From Helicobacter sp. (GTDB lineage Bacteria > Campylobacterota > Campylobacteria > Campylobacterales > Helicobacteraceae): 9,444 nt of DNA. This document shows, piece by piece, positions 1 to 5,798 of this stretch; position 1 is the first letter of the stretch, and the number at the start of each line of letters is the position of its first letter. Made by a program: the position numbers and the translations under genes. The stretch covers positions 1-9,444 of the forward strand of contig JARHZY010000023.1 in NCBI GenBank assembly GCA_029264655.1, written 5' to 3'. The notes below the pieces were generated by a model. That model did no database searches and was not told the origin of the DNA. It was given only the letters and a program-made list of their open reading frames with translations.

Positions 1-209
1 CAATCAAGCATATATGTTCGCTCAATATCTGATATATCAAGTTTTTTTAACTCTCCTTGCTTTTTGGCTATACCTTCTTTATAGTCTTTTTGAATCCGCT
101 CTTCTTTTTCTTTTTTAAAATCATAATGAGATAAGTCAATGTTGTTACCAAATATATAATTTAGGCTGATAATAATATAACTATATATTATAAACCTTAA
201 CGCATTCAA
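1..209 (-). CDS. N-terminal part of an unrecognised, probably exported protein (runs off left edge)
   Basis: An open frame of 69 codons plus 2 nt reads off the left edge. The start is TTG at 209-207: an in-frame stop lies one codon upstream (AAC lies between), and AAGGAG (221-216) sits 6 nt before the TTG. The product begins MNALRFIIYSYIIISLNYIF, one basic residue followed by a hydrophobic stretch to about residue 20. That suggests a signal peptide or membrane anchor. The rest is strongly charged, with many Lys and Glu at about residues 31-56, and could form a helix or coiled coil. It starts 40 nt after the dnaJ stop on the same strand with no terminator between, so it is probably co-transcribed with dnaJ. 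I do not recognise the family and assign no function. Reality of the gene is fairly likely because SD, start and open frame agree. Confidence 0.6.
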   Translation of the reverse strand, partial: MNALRFIIYSYIIISLNYIFGNNIDLSHYDFKKEKEERIQKDYKEGIAKKQGELKKLDISDIERTYMLD

Positions 210-215
210 GTTTTA

Positions 216-221
216 CTCCTT
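216..221 (-). promoter_or_regulatory. Ribosome binding site AAGGAG fixing a TTG start
   Basis: AAGGAG on the minus strand lies 6 nt before the TTG at 209-207. No ATG or GTG start is available near the beginning of this frame, so this site is the main support for the start. Confidence 0.65.
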
Positions 222-249
222 ATTTAAGTGTTTTGATTAAAAGTTCTAT

Positions 250-1374
250 TTATGATGAAATCTTATCCTTAAGCCAATTTTTTACTTTATCAAAGCATGA
301 ATCAATGAAGCTTTTATATGGTTGGCTTTTATCACCAAAACTTTCTTGTAGTTTAATAACAAGGTTTTGTTGTTCTTCACTAAGATTTTGCGGATAAGTG
401 ATTTTTATTTGTGCGATAAGCCGCCCCTTTCGTCCATTATTAATATCTGGCACTCCTTCGTTGTGGAATACAAATTGATGCCCATGTTCTGTATTTGGCG
501 GGATATTAAGCTCTGCTTGCCCACTAAGTGTTGGAATCTTGATTTTACCTCCAAGCACAATTGTTGTAAAAAATACAGGGACTTCCATATAAAGATCATT
601 ACCATGACGCACAAAATGTTCATCTTCACTTACAAGAACTTTGATATATAAATCACCTCGCACACCACTTTTAACTTCATTGCCTTTACCACGATATACA
701 AGTTGATTGCCATTATCAATGCCTGCTTTTATATCAAGCTCAATAACTTCTTTGATACGCTCATATGCATTACCATTGCATTTATTGCATTTATCAGTGA
801 TAACCTTACCAGTGCCAGAACAATGTGGGCAAGCAACTTGCATTTGTATAATAGATTGCTGCACAACAACCCTACCGCGTCCATTGCAACGCTTACAATC
901 TTGCATTTTTCCATCTTTTGCACCTGTGCCACTACATGCTTTACAATAGCTTTTATATTCTGCTTTTATGGTTTTTTTACAACCAAAAACAGCTTCTTTA
1001 AAACTTAATTTTAATTGCAAAATATAGTCAGGATCAAAAGCATAATGCTCTTGCGTCTGTGTTTGCCCACCACCAAAAAAGTCTTCAAAAATACTGCCAA
1101 AAATATCACTGAATCCACCGCTTGAGCGTGAAAAGCCTTGTGATTGCAACCCTTCTTTTCCATATCTATCATAGATTGCACGTTTTTCATTATCACTCAA
1201 TACTTCATATGCTTCATTAATTTTTTTAAAATTTTCTTCTGCCTCTTTATCATCTGGATTGCGGTCGGGATGGTATTTTAATGCAAGTTTTCTAAAGGAC
1301 TTTTTAATAGTATCATGGTCTGCATCCCTACTAATTTCCAAGATTTCATAATAATCCATGTCAAATGATGCCAA
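250..1374 (-). CDS. dnaJ: Chaperone protein DnaJ (Hsp40)
   Basis: Co-chaperone that delivers unfolded substrates to DnaK and stimulates its ATPase; cytoplasmic. Of 374 residues, the J-domain is about 7-73 with HPD at 35-37, followed by a Gly/Phe-rich region (about 80-103). The zinc-binding domain has four CxxC pairs at 144/147, 160/163, 182/185 and 196/199. The fourth repeat is degenerate (CNKCNGNA, last Gly replaced by Ala). The C-terminal substrate-binding domains run about 205-345, and the tail resembles H. pylori DnaJ as I remember it. The start is TTG: AAAGGGAG lies 8 nt upstream, whereas the first ATG, five codons later (MDYYEILE), would be 23 nt from it. The gene is not next to dnaK or grpE in this window, and no CIRCE-type repeat is visible upstream. 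It has its own divergent promoter facing recR. A CbpA-type J protein is excluded by the zinc domain. Confidence 0.96.
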   Translation of the reverse strand: MASFDMDYYEILEISRDADHDTIKKSFRKLALKYHPDRNPDDKEAEENFKKINEAYEVLSDNEKRAIYDRYGKEGLQSQGFSRSSGGFSDIFGSIFEDFFGGGQTQTQEHYAFDPDYILQLKLSFKEAVFGCKKTIKAEYKSYCKACSGTGAKDGKMQDCKRCNGRGRVVVQQSIIQMQVACPHCSGTGKVITDKCNKCNGNAYERIKEVIELDIKAGIDNGNQLVYRGKGNEVKSGVRGDLYIKVLVSEDEHFVRHGNDLYMEVPVFFTTIVLGGKIKIPTLSGQAELNIPPNTEHGHQFVFHNEGVPDINNGRKGRLIAQIKITYPQNLSEEQQNLVIKLQESFGDKSQPYKSFIDSCFDKVKNWLKDKISS

Positions 1375-1382
1375 ATTACATG

Positions 1383-1390
1383 CTCCCTTT
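1383..1390 (-). promoter_or_regulatory. dnaJ ribosome binding site (AAAGGGAG)
   Basis: On the minus strand AAAGGGAG is 8 nt before TTG at 1374-1372 and 23 nt before the ATG at 1359-1357. This decides in favour of the TTG start and gives the five-residue extension ASFD after the initiator. Confidence 0.65.
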
Positions 1391-1410
1391 TAGAATAATT
1401 TAAAGGTGAA

Positions 1411-1440
1411 ATTATATTAAAAAAAAGATAACTTTACCAA
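1411..1440 (-). promoter_or_regulatory. dnaJ promoter
   Basis: Minus strand TATAAT at 1416-1411, with TTGGTA at 1440-1435 and an 18-bp spacer that contains eight consecutive T. The predicted start is near 1404, giving a leader of about 30 nt. It sits in the 97-bp divergent gap with recR. Confidence 0.6.
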
Positions 1441-1455
1441 AACTTATTGTTTTTT

Positions 1456-1464
1456 TGCTAGAAT
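1456..1464 (+). promoter_or_regulatory. recR extended -10 promoter, predicted leaderless start
   Basis: TGCTAGAAT fits an extended -10 (TGn + TAGAAT at 1459-1464) and follows a T7 run, as is common in Helicobacter promoters. Transcription should begin about 7 nt downstream, at 1471-1472, which is the A of the recR ATG. No Shine-Dalgarno motif is visible before that ATG. Confidence 0.5.
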
Positions 1465-1471
1465 AAGTAGT

Positions 1472-2053
1472 ATGAAAAACTATCAAAATAATTTATTTTC
1501 TTTTAATGCACTTGTAAATGCACTTGAAAAAGTGCCAACAATAGGTAAAAAAAGTGCGCGTAAAATGGCTTATACTCTAGCAGTTGAAAATGCACCACTT
1601 GGCTTGCAAATTGCACAAGCAATTCATGATTGCATTGCAGAGATAGAAAAGTGTAGTATTTGTGGTGCTCTTAGTCACGGAGAAGTTTGTCATATTTGCC
1701 TTGATTCTGGGCGTAAAAATGGCACACTTTGCATTGTATCGCATCCAAAAGATGTTTTTCTAATCGAAGAGATTGGCGAATTTCATGGTGTTTATTGCGT
1801 AATTGAAGATTATCAAAATTGTGATTTTGCAAATCTTATTACTCGTATTCAAAATGAGCAGATAGAAGAAGTTATATTTGCATTTATGCCTTCACTAGAG
1901 AGTGATATGCTTGTGATGTTTATACAGGAAAAGCTCATGCATTTGCATTTGCATTTTAGTAAGATAGCACAAGGTGTGCCATCAAATGTGAGTCTTGATA
2001 ATATTGATCATTTTTCTTTAGCACGTGCTTTTAATGCACGTGTAAATGCATAA
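1472..2053 (+). CDS. recR: Recombination mediator protein RecR
   Basis: RecR acts with RecO (and RecF where present) to load RecA onto SSB-coated single-stranded DNA in gap repair and recombination. The 193 residues match the usual length. In order: helix-hairpin-helix region around VPTIGKKSARKMA (21-33); a C4 zinc finger with Cys61, 64, 73 and 76; a Toprim domain from about 85 to 165, with acidic residues Glu99/Glu100 after HPKDVF; and a C-terminal segment FSLARAFNAR typical of RecR. The start is ATG at 1472 and there is no clear ribosome binding site, which fits a leaderless message. dnaJ lies head-to-head. As I remember, dnaJ and recR are also near each other in Campylobacter jejuni, with a two-component system between them that is absent here. 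Identification is firm. Confidence 0.97.
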   Translation: MKNYQNNLFSFNALVNALEKVPTIGKKSARKMAYTLAVENAPLGLQIAQAIHDCIAEIEKCSICGALSHGEVCHICLDSGRKNGTLCIVSHPKDVFLIEEIGEFHGVYCVIEDYQNCDFANLITRIQNEQIEEVIFAFMPSLESDMLVMFIQEKLMHLHLHFSKIAQGVPSNVSLDNIDHFSLARAFNARVNA

Positions 2054-2080
2054 AACTATGACAAAAATTTTAGAAATTAA

Positions 2081-2095
2081 AACTATTTAATAGTT
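2081..2095. repeat. 15-bp palindrome upstream of the WYL regulator (site 1)
   Basis: AACTATTTAATAGTT: two 7-bp arms around one central base, with CTAT/ATAG cores 3 nt apart. It lies 28 nt after recR and could be an operator. The stem is too weak and AT-rich for a convincing terminator. Confidence 0.3.
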
Positions 2096-2122
2096 ATAAA
2101 TTTACATAAGTAAATATTTTTA

Positions 2123-2137
2123 TTATAGATTCTATAA
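2123..2137. repeat. 15-bp palindrome upstream of the WYL regulator (site 2)
   Basis: TTATAGATTCTATAA: two 7-bp arms around one base, carrying the same CTAT and ATAG tetramers in the opposite order to site 1. The centres are 42 bp apart, about four helical turns. It sits about 30 bp upstream of the -10 box. It could be an operator, possibly for the WYL protein itself; this is inference. Confidence 0.3.
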
Positions 2138-2164
2138 AATTTTAATTTTTTTGCAACAAAATAT

Positions 2165-2173
2165 TGCTATAAT
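2165..2173 (+). promoter_or_regulatory. Extended -10 promoter of the WYL regulator gene
   Basis: TGCTATAAT, a perfect TGn-TATAAT, follows an A/T-rich stretch with T runs. The predicted start is near 2180, which leaves a leader of about 42 nt with AAAGGG at 2212-2217, 5 nt before the ATG. Confidence 0.65.
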
Positions 2174-2222
2174 CTTAGATAGTGCTATTTTTATATTTTA
2201 TTAGGTATTTTAAAGGGTAAAT

Positions 2223-3149
2223 ATGACAAACCATGATGGTATAGGCATACGACTTGGACAAATTTTAAAGCTTTTTATGAATGGCGAACGAATGACTACA
2301 CATGAATTAGCCCATGAATTTGGTGTTGATATACGCACAATCCAACGCGACTTAAATGAGCGGCTTGCGTATTTACCATTAAGACGAGATTCTAAAAAAC
2401 GTTATTATTTGCAAGAAGAGGCATTAGGTAAGCTTGGTTTTAAAGATATTCGTGAGTTTGCACGATTAAGCGGGATTACTATGTTATATCCAAGTTTAAG
2501 TGATGAATTTATTGGTGGTGTGCTTTTTACAAACATGCAACTAGATATGCAAGATAATTTAGATGGACAAAAAAGAATTTCACCCTTAATGGTTAAAAAT
2601 CAGGGATTTGAAAGCAGTGTAATGCATTATGAAAATTTTAAATTATTGAGTACAGCAATCTTACGTTATCAATGCATAAGCTTTACTTATAAAAAAAAGC
2701 AACGCTATGTTAATCCATACCGCCTTTTGAATAATAATGGTGTATGGTATCTTCTAGCTGATGATAATGGTATTTTAAAGCATTTTACACTTACGCATAT
2801 TACACAAATTGAGATTATAGCACGTGCAAAATTTAAACCAGACCCAAAGCTAGAACAAACTATTCTCAAAAATGAAAGTATATGGCTTAGTATGGAAACT
2901 AAAGAAGCAACTTTAGAAATAAGCAATAGTGCAAGAGAGTATTTTTTCCGCAAAAATTTTGTCTCAAAACCAAAATTAATTGCAGAAAAAGAAGAGAGCT
3001 TTATTGTTACTTGCACTTTTAGTTATGATGATGAGATTTTAAATATCGTAAAAGTTTTTCTTCCCTATATTACTATATTATCGCCATTACCATTGCAAAC
3101 AAAACTTTATAGTATATTAAAAGATTATCTTATATCGCATGGACAATAA
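2223..3149 (+). CDS. WYL-domain transcriptional regulator (HTH + WYL + C-terminal domain)
   Basis: Likely a cytoplasmic DNA-binding regulator of the WYL family, whose WYL domain senses a ligand such as nucleic acid or a nucleotide. Of 308 residues, about 8-63 form a DeoR/HTH_11-type winged helix (MTTHELAHEFGVDIRTIQRD region, then a wing ending KKRYYLQ). A middle linker follows. The WYL domain is about 135-200, with NPYRLL at 164-169 and VWYL at 174-177. A WCX-like C-terminal extension covers about 225-305. ATG with AAAGGG 5 nt upstream gives the start. It has its own extended -10 promoter and lies between recR and gmhA with gaps of 169 and 104 nt, so it is probably transcribed alone. Its targets are unknown. 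Some WYL proteins control phage-defence or DNA-damage genes, but no such system is seen here. Family call is good; role is not known. Confidence 0.85.
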   Translation: MTNHDGIGIRLGQILKLFMNGERMTTHELAHEFGVDIRTIQRDLNERLAYLPLRRDSKKRYYLQEEALGKLGFKDIREFARLSGITMLYPSLSDEFIGGVLFTNMQLDMQDNLDGQKRISPLMVKNQGFESSVMHYENFKLLSTAILRYQCISFTYKKKQRYVNPYRLLNNNGVWYLLADDNGILKHFTLTHITQIEIIARAKFKPDPKLEQTILKNESIWLSMETKEATLEISNSAREYFFRKNFVSKPKLIAEKEESFIVTCTFSYDDEILNIVKVFLPYITILSPLPLQTKLYSILKDYLISHGQ

Positions 3150-3165
3150 GTAAAGCATATATTCT

Positions 3166-3211
3166 AATCTTGACATTTTATAGATAAGGTTAATATTTTA
3201 TTATCAAGATT
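3166..3211. repeat. Inverted repeat spanning the gmhA upstream region
   Basis: AATCTTGA (3166-3173) and TCAAGATT (3204-3211) are perfect 8-bp inverted copies 30 nt apart. The left copy overlaps TTGACA (3170-3175), a possible -35. They could be paired half-sites for a regulator. The 30-nt loop and missing T run argue against a terminator. Confidence 0.25.
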
Positions 3212-3215
3212 TGAG

Positions 3216-3221
3216 TAGAAT
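3216..3221 (+). promoter_or_regulatory. Possible gmhA -10 box (TAGAAT)
   Basis: TAGAAT would start transcription near 3228, leaving about 26 nt before the gmhA ATG. An alternative uses TTGACA at 3170-3175 with the AT-rich stretch at 3191-3199, but its spacing (15 or 18 bp) pairs with a poor -10. Only a tentative call. Confidence 0.35.
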
Positions 3222-3253
3222 GAGAATACTATATCATAAGGTAAGGGGATACT

Positions 3254-3829
3254 ATGAGTTTAGCATTAATTACAGATGAGATACAAGCACATATTAAAAC
3301 TGCACAAAAAGCACTTAATCTACTCGCACCAGTTTTGCTTGAAAGTGCAGAGGCTATTACAAAAGCATTGCAGGATAATAAGAAGGTTTTGATATGTGGT
3401 AATGGAGGAAGTGCAGCAGATAGCCAGCATTTTGCTGCTGAACTTACAGGAAGATATAAAAGAGAACGCAAAGGTTTGCGTGCTATTGCCTTAAGCACAG
3501 ATACTTCTGCACTCACTGCAATTGGCAATGATTATGGTTATGAACATGTATTTAGTCGGCAGATTGAAGCATTAGCAGAACCGGGTGATATTATCATTGG
3601 AATCTCAACAAGTGGAAATTCCAAAAACATTATCAATGCACTTGAAATGGCAAATAAAATAGGGTGCATTACACTTTCTTTAAGTGGTAAAGATGGCGGA
3701 TTAATTAAGAATCTTTGTGATTATAGTATAATTGCCCCAAGCAATGATACCCCGCGTATTCAAGAGATTCATATTTTATGTATTCATATTTTATGCGAGC
3801 TTATTGAAAGCCATTTTGCAACAGCATAA
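3254..3829 (+). CDS. gmhA: Phosphoheptose (sedoheptulose 7-phosphate) isomerase GmhA
   Basis: Converts sedoheptulose 7-phosphate to D-glycero-D-manno-heptose 7-phosphate, the first step towards ADP-heptose for the LPS inner core; cytoplasmic. The 191 residues form one SIS domain. CGNGGSAADSQHFAAELTGR (48-67) binds the sugar phosphate. STDTSALTAI (81-90) and GISTSGNS (116-123) are the other phosphate loops. By spacing with characterised GmhA proteins, His59, Glu63, Gln170 and His178 are the metal/catalytic residues, and all are present. ATG follows AAGGGG at 5 nt. In H. pylori, as I remember, gmhA is followed by other heptose genes and lies beside an algI/patA-like gene; here the other heptose genes are not in the window, but the patA group is next door. 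ADP-heptose made through this pathway is also an ALPK1-activating signal in host cells. DiaA-type SIS proteins are less similar. Confidence 0.95.
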   Translation: MSLALITDEIQAHIKTAQKALNLLAPVLLESAEAITKALQDNKKVLICGNGGSAADSQHFAAELTGRYKRERKGLRAIALSTDTSALTAIGNDYGYEHVFSRQIEALAEPGDIIIGISTSGNSKNIINALEMANKIGCITLSLSGKDGGLIKNLCDYSIIAPSNDTPRIQEIHILCIHILCELIESHFATA

Positions 3830-3832
3830 ATT

Positions 3833-4414
3833 CTATGTAAAGCAAGCATATATATAGGTGCGGTGTGCATGTCTAAAAACTTGTGTTTGCATACCATGCA
3901 GTGATGTTGCTTCGTGTGCTGTATTTGTGCCTTTATAAAGCAAATAATGTCCATTTGAAGCCAATAGGTGTTTGCTATTATGCACTAATATATCGCTTTG
4001 GCATACAGCACGAGAAGTTATTAAATCTCCTTGTATTTCTGTAACATTATATGAATAGTTGGCAATAACTTTCACATTGGTAAGTTGCATATGTGAAATG
4101 GCATTTTCTAAAAATGAAGCACGTTTTTTGCGTGGTTCAAGGAGATAAAAAGCATTCTTTTGATAATAACAAGCAAGTATCAATGCAGGGAAGCCAGCAC
4201 CACTACCTATATCAATGCATGTATGAAATGGTTGTAAAAATGTAATAGGCAATAAACTATCATAAATTTGGTGTTGTAATGCTTTAGAATCTTTTATACC
4301 TGTGAGATTATGAATCTTTGCCCATTGCAAAAGAATATCGCTAAAAGCTTGCAGTGGTTGTGCTATATGTGGTTGTGTTATAATTGTTTGTATATCGTAA
4401 TTGATTTGTTGCAT
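3833..4414 (-). CDS. rsmG: 16S rRNA (guanine527-N7)-methyltransferase RsmG (GidB)
   Basis: Methylates N7 of G527 in 16S rRNA using SAM; loss in other bacteria gives low-level streptomycin resistance. Of 193 residues, the N-terminal part has WAKIHNLTGI (31-40) and YDSLLP (51-56). The SAM-binding loop is CIDIGSGAGFPALIL (66-80). EPRKKRASFL (93-102) and TSRA (133-136) are characteristic of the RsmG family. ATG at 4414 has AAGGA about 6 nt upstream. It is the last gene of the minus-strand run, 30 nt after the Ape1-like gene, so probably co-transcribed with the O-acetylation genes despite an unrelated function. Its stop is 3 nt from the gmhA stop, with the two genes converging. Identification is good; length is normal. 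Confidence 0.92.
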   Translation of the reverse strand: MQQINYDIQTIITQPHIAQPLQAFSDILLQWAKIHNLTGIKDSKALQHQIYDSLLPITFLQPFHTCIDIGSGAGFPALILACYYQKNAFYLLEPRKKRASFLENAISHMQLTNVKVIANYSYNVTEIQGDLITSRAVCQSDILVHNSKHLLASNGHYLLYKGTNTAHEATSLHGMQTQVFRHAHRTYIYACFT

Positions 4415-4444
4415 ATTATTCCTTTGATTTATGGTATTTTTATA

Positions 4445-5785
4445 TTAATATGTGTTTAAAATATCTGTTAATGCTTGATAGATTCCATGTGCAATCAGTT
4501 TGTAACCTTGTGGCGTTAAATGCACATCTTTTTTAGAAAGATTGTGTTCTATCCATGCAGATTTTGTGCCATTTTTTTTGATAAACTCATCAATATCAAA
4601 AAGCATAATATGCTCCATTTTTGCTACTTTTGCAATTGCTTCTTTTACGGGTAAAAAAGTTTGGGTGGTTTTGTATTTCTTTTTTGAAGTATCAATGGGT
4701 AACAATACGGGTGGTGGCGACATAAGAATAATGATTGCATTCGGATTATTTTGTTTTAACATAGCAATAAATTCACGATAATTTGCAATAAAACGTTCTT
4801 CTTTTAAGATATTATATACAGCATCGTTAGAACCATAACAAAGTAAAATAATATCATAGTCCAATAATTGTAATTCTTTTTCAAGAATTTTTTTATTCCA
4901 TTTTGTCCAAATATCTGAACGCACGCCATTAACACCTAAATGTTCTATAATATTGCTTTCATGTTCTTTATAAATAAAATAACCGCCAAGTTTGGCATCT
5001 TGATTGAGAGCATGTATAGTAATGGGGAATTTAAGTTTTAAGCTTGCAATTTCCCAAGTATCATTTGCATTTGCATATAATGTATATTTTTTTGATTCTG
5101 CATCTTCTATGCGTAAAGCTGCTTGTGTATCGCTATTTTTAAATACAATTTGTGTTATAAATATATTATTCCATGCACGAATTTGTTTTGGATTAATATG
5201 AAGATTGATAGAAGCTGGTAGGGCTTTTGGATATGCGATAATACCCCCCATAGGATAATCTGTGTAGTCATTTGGTTTTCTTGAATCAAACACTAAAAAT
5301 CCATTGTTTTGGTATTCTAGCAATAAAGTTTGGTGGTATGGTGGCATAAGTGGATAAGTAAAACCTACTGCATTAATATTACCTAAAATATTACGCCATT
5401 CATTTGTGATAAAATCACTTGCAACATGAGAATCGCCAAATACACGAATACGCAGATCTTTGCGTCTATTCCATTTATGTTTCACTTGCTTTAATGTAAC
5501 AGAATCTTCCATATAATTTTGTAATACCGCATGTTCCATATATGGCTTATATTGAGGATTAATTTCTAAAAAGTTCAGTGGTTGTGCTTTCATATTATAT
5601 ATAATATTGCCACATAGCATAACACATAATATATATAATCGTATATTATACCCCTTCATAACACGATGTATGTATCTGTTTGTAATGAACTTTTTTAGAA
5701 TCCTATCAACTTTAAAAAGGTAAATATTATGCTTTATGGGTTTTAATATATATATATAAGATTGGGATTCTAAACTATTTTTCAT
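4445..5785 (-). CDS. SGNH-family esterase, probable peptidoglycan O-acetylesterase (Ape1-like)
   Basis: Probably removes O-acetyl groups from N-acetylmuramic acid in the periplasm, letting lytic transglycosylases act. Of 446 residues, hydrophobic 47-63 forms a signal anchor. Block I is VFGDSHVAS (115-123) with nucleophile Ser119. A beta-rich segment (about 200-275) is inserted between block I and GVNG (284-287), the arrangement of Neisseria Ape1 with its inserted CBM35-like domain. Block III is YGSND (317-321). The final block is KKDVHLTPQGY with His422; the Asp is two rather than three residues before it. ATG at 5785 has AAAGGAG 6 nt upstream, overlapping the patB stop. That start places 46 residues before the hydrophobic segment; Met43 would give a normal signal peptide but lacks a visible SD. 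A second acetyltransferase is the main alternative. Family good, substrate inferred from the neighbours. Confidence 0.7.
   Translation of the reverse strand: MKNSLESQSYIYILKPIKHNIYLFKVDRILKKFITNRYIHRVMKGYNIRLYILCVMLCGNIIYNMKAQPLNFLEINPQYKPYMEHAVLQNYMEDSVTLKQVKHKWNRRKDLRIRVFGDSHVASDFITNEWRNILGNINAVGFTYPLMPPYHQTLLLEYQNNGFLVFDSRKPNDYTDYPMGGIIAYPKALPASINLHINPKQIRAWNNIFITQIVFKNSDTQAALRIEDAESKKYTLYANANDTWEIASLKLKFPITIHALNQDAKLGGYFIYKEHESNIIEHLGVNGVRSDIWTKWNKKILEKELQLLDYDIILLCYGSNDAVYNILKEERFIANYREFIAMLKQNNPNAIIILMSPPPVLLPIDTSKKKYKTTQTFLPVKEAIAKVAKMEHIMLFDIDEFIKKNGTKSAWIEHNLSKKDVHLTPQGYKLIAHGIYQALTDILNTY
5746..5758. repeat. Short TA dinucleotide tract in the 5' end of the Ape1-like gene
   Basis: Thirteen bases of alternating A and T (six AT units plus one A) lie about 10 codons into the reading frame, upstream of Met43. 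Slippage by one unit would shift the frame of products started at Met1. Confidence 0.6.
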
Positions 5786-5791
5786 AATCTA

Positions 5792-5798
5792 CTCCTTT
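5792..5798 (-). promoter_or_regulatory. Ribosome binding site of the Ape1-like gene, overlapping the patB stop
   Basis: Minus strand reads TAAAGGAG: the patB TAA (5799-5797) overlaps AAAGGAG, which is 6 nt before ATG 5785-5783. It is the strongest SD in the operon and supports the upstream start of the Ape1-like protein. Confidence 0.65.

Noticed and set aside
703..1008. 101-codon open frame on the plus strand
   Set aside because: Antisense to the zinc-binding part of dnaJ; the repeated Cys and Gly codons of the finger create it. No SD or known domain.
1375..1471. CIRCE or HspR-type heat-shock operator before dnaJ
   Set aside because: No TTAGCACTC/GAGTGCTAA repeat is present in the gap; nothing beyond an ordinary promoter is seen.
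2081..2137. Palindromes after recR as an intrinsic terminator
   Set aside because: As RNA hairpins they have only about 5 A-U-rich pairs, too weak for termination, even though a T-rich stretch follows the second.
2705..3016. 103-codon open frame on the minus strand
   Set aside because: Antisense to the WYL regulator's C-terminal half, with no SD or family motif.
3229..3528. 99-codon open frame on the minus strand
   Set aside because: Antisense to gmhA, whose active-site motifs are intact.
4572..4579. T8 run (A8 in the coding strand) near the 3' end of the Ape1-like gene, considered as a phase-variation tract
   Set aside because: It encodes ordinary Lys-Lys-Asn, the frame is intact, and eight bases is short for a contingency locus.
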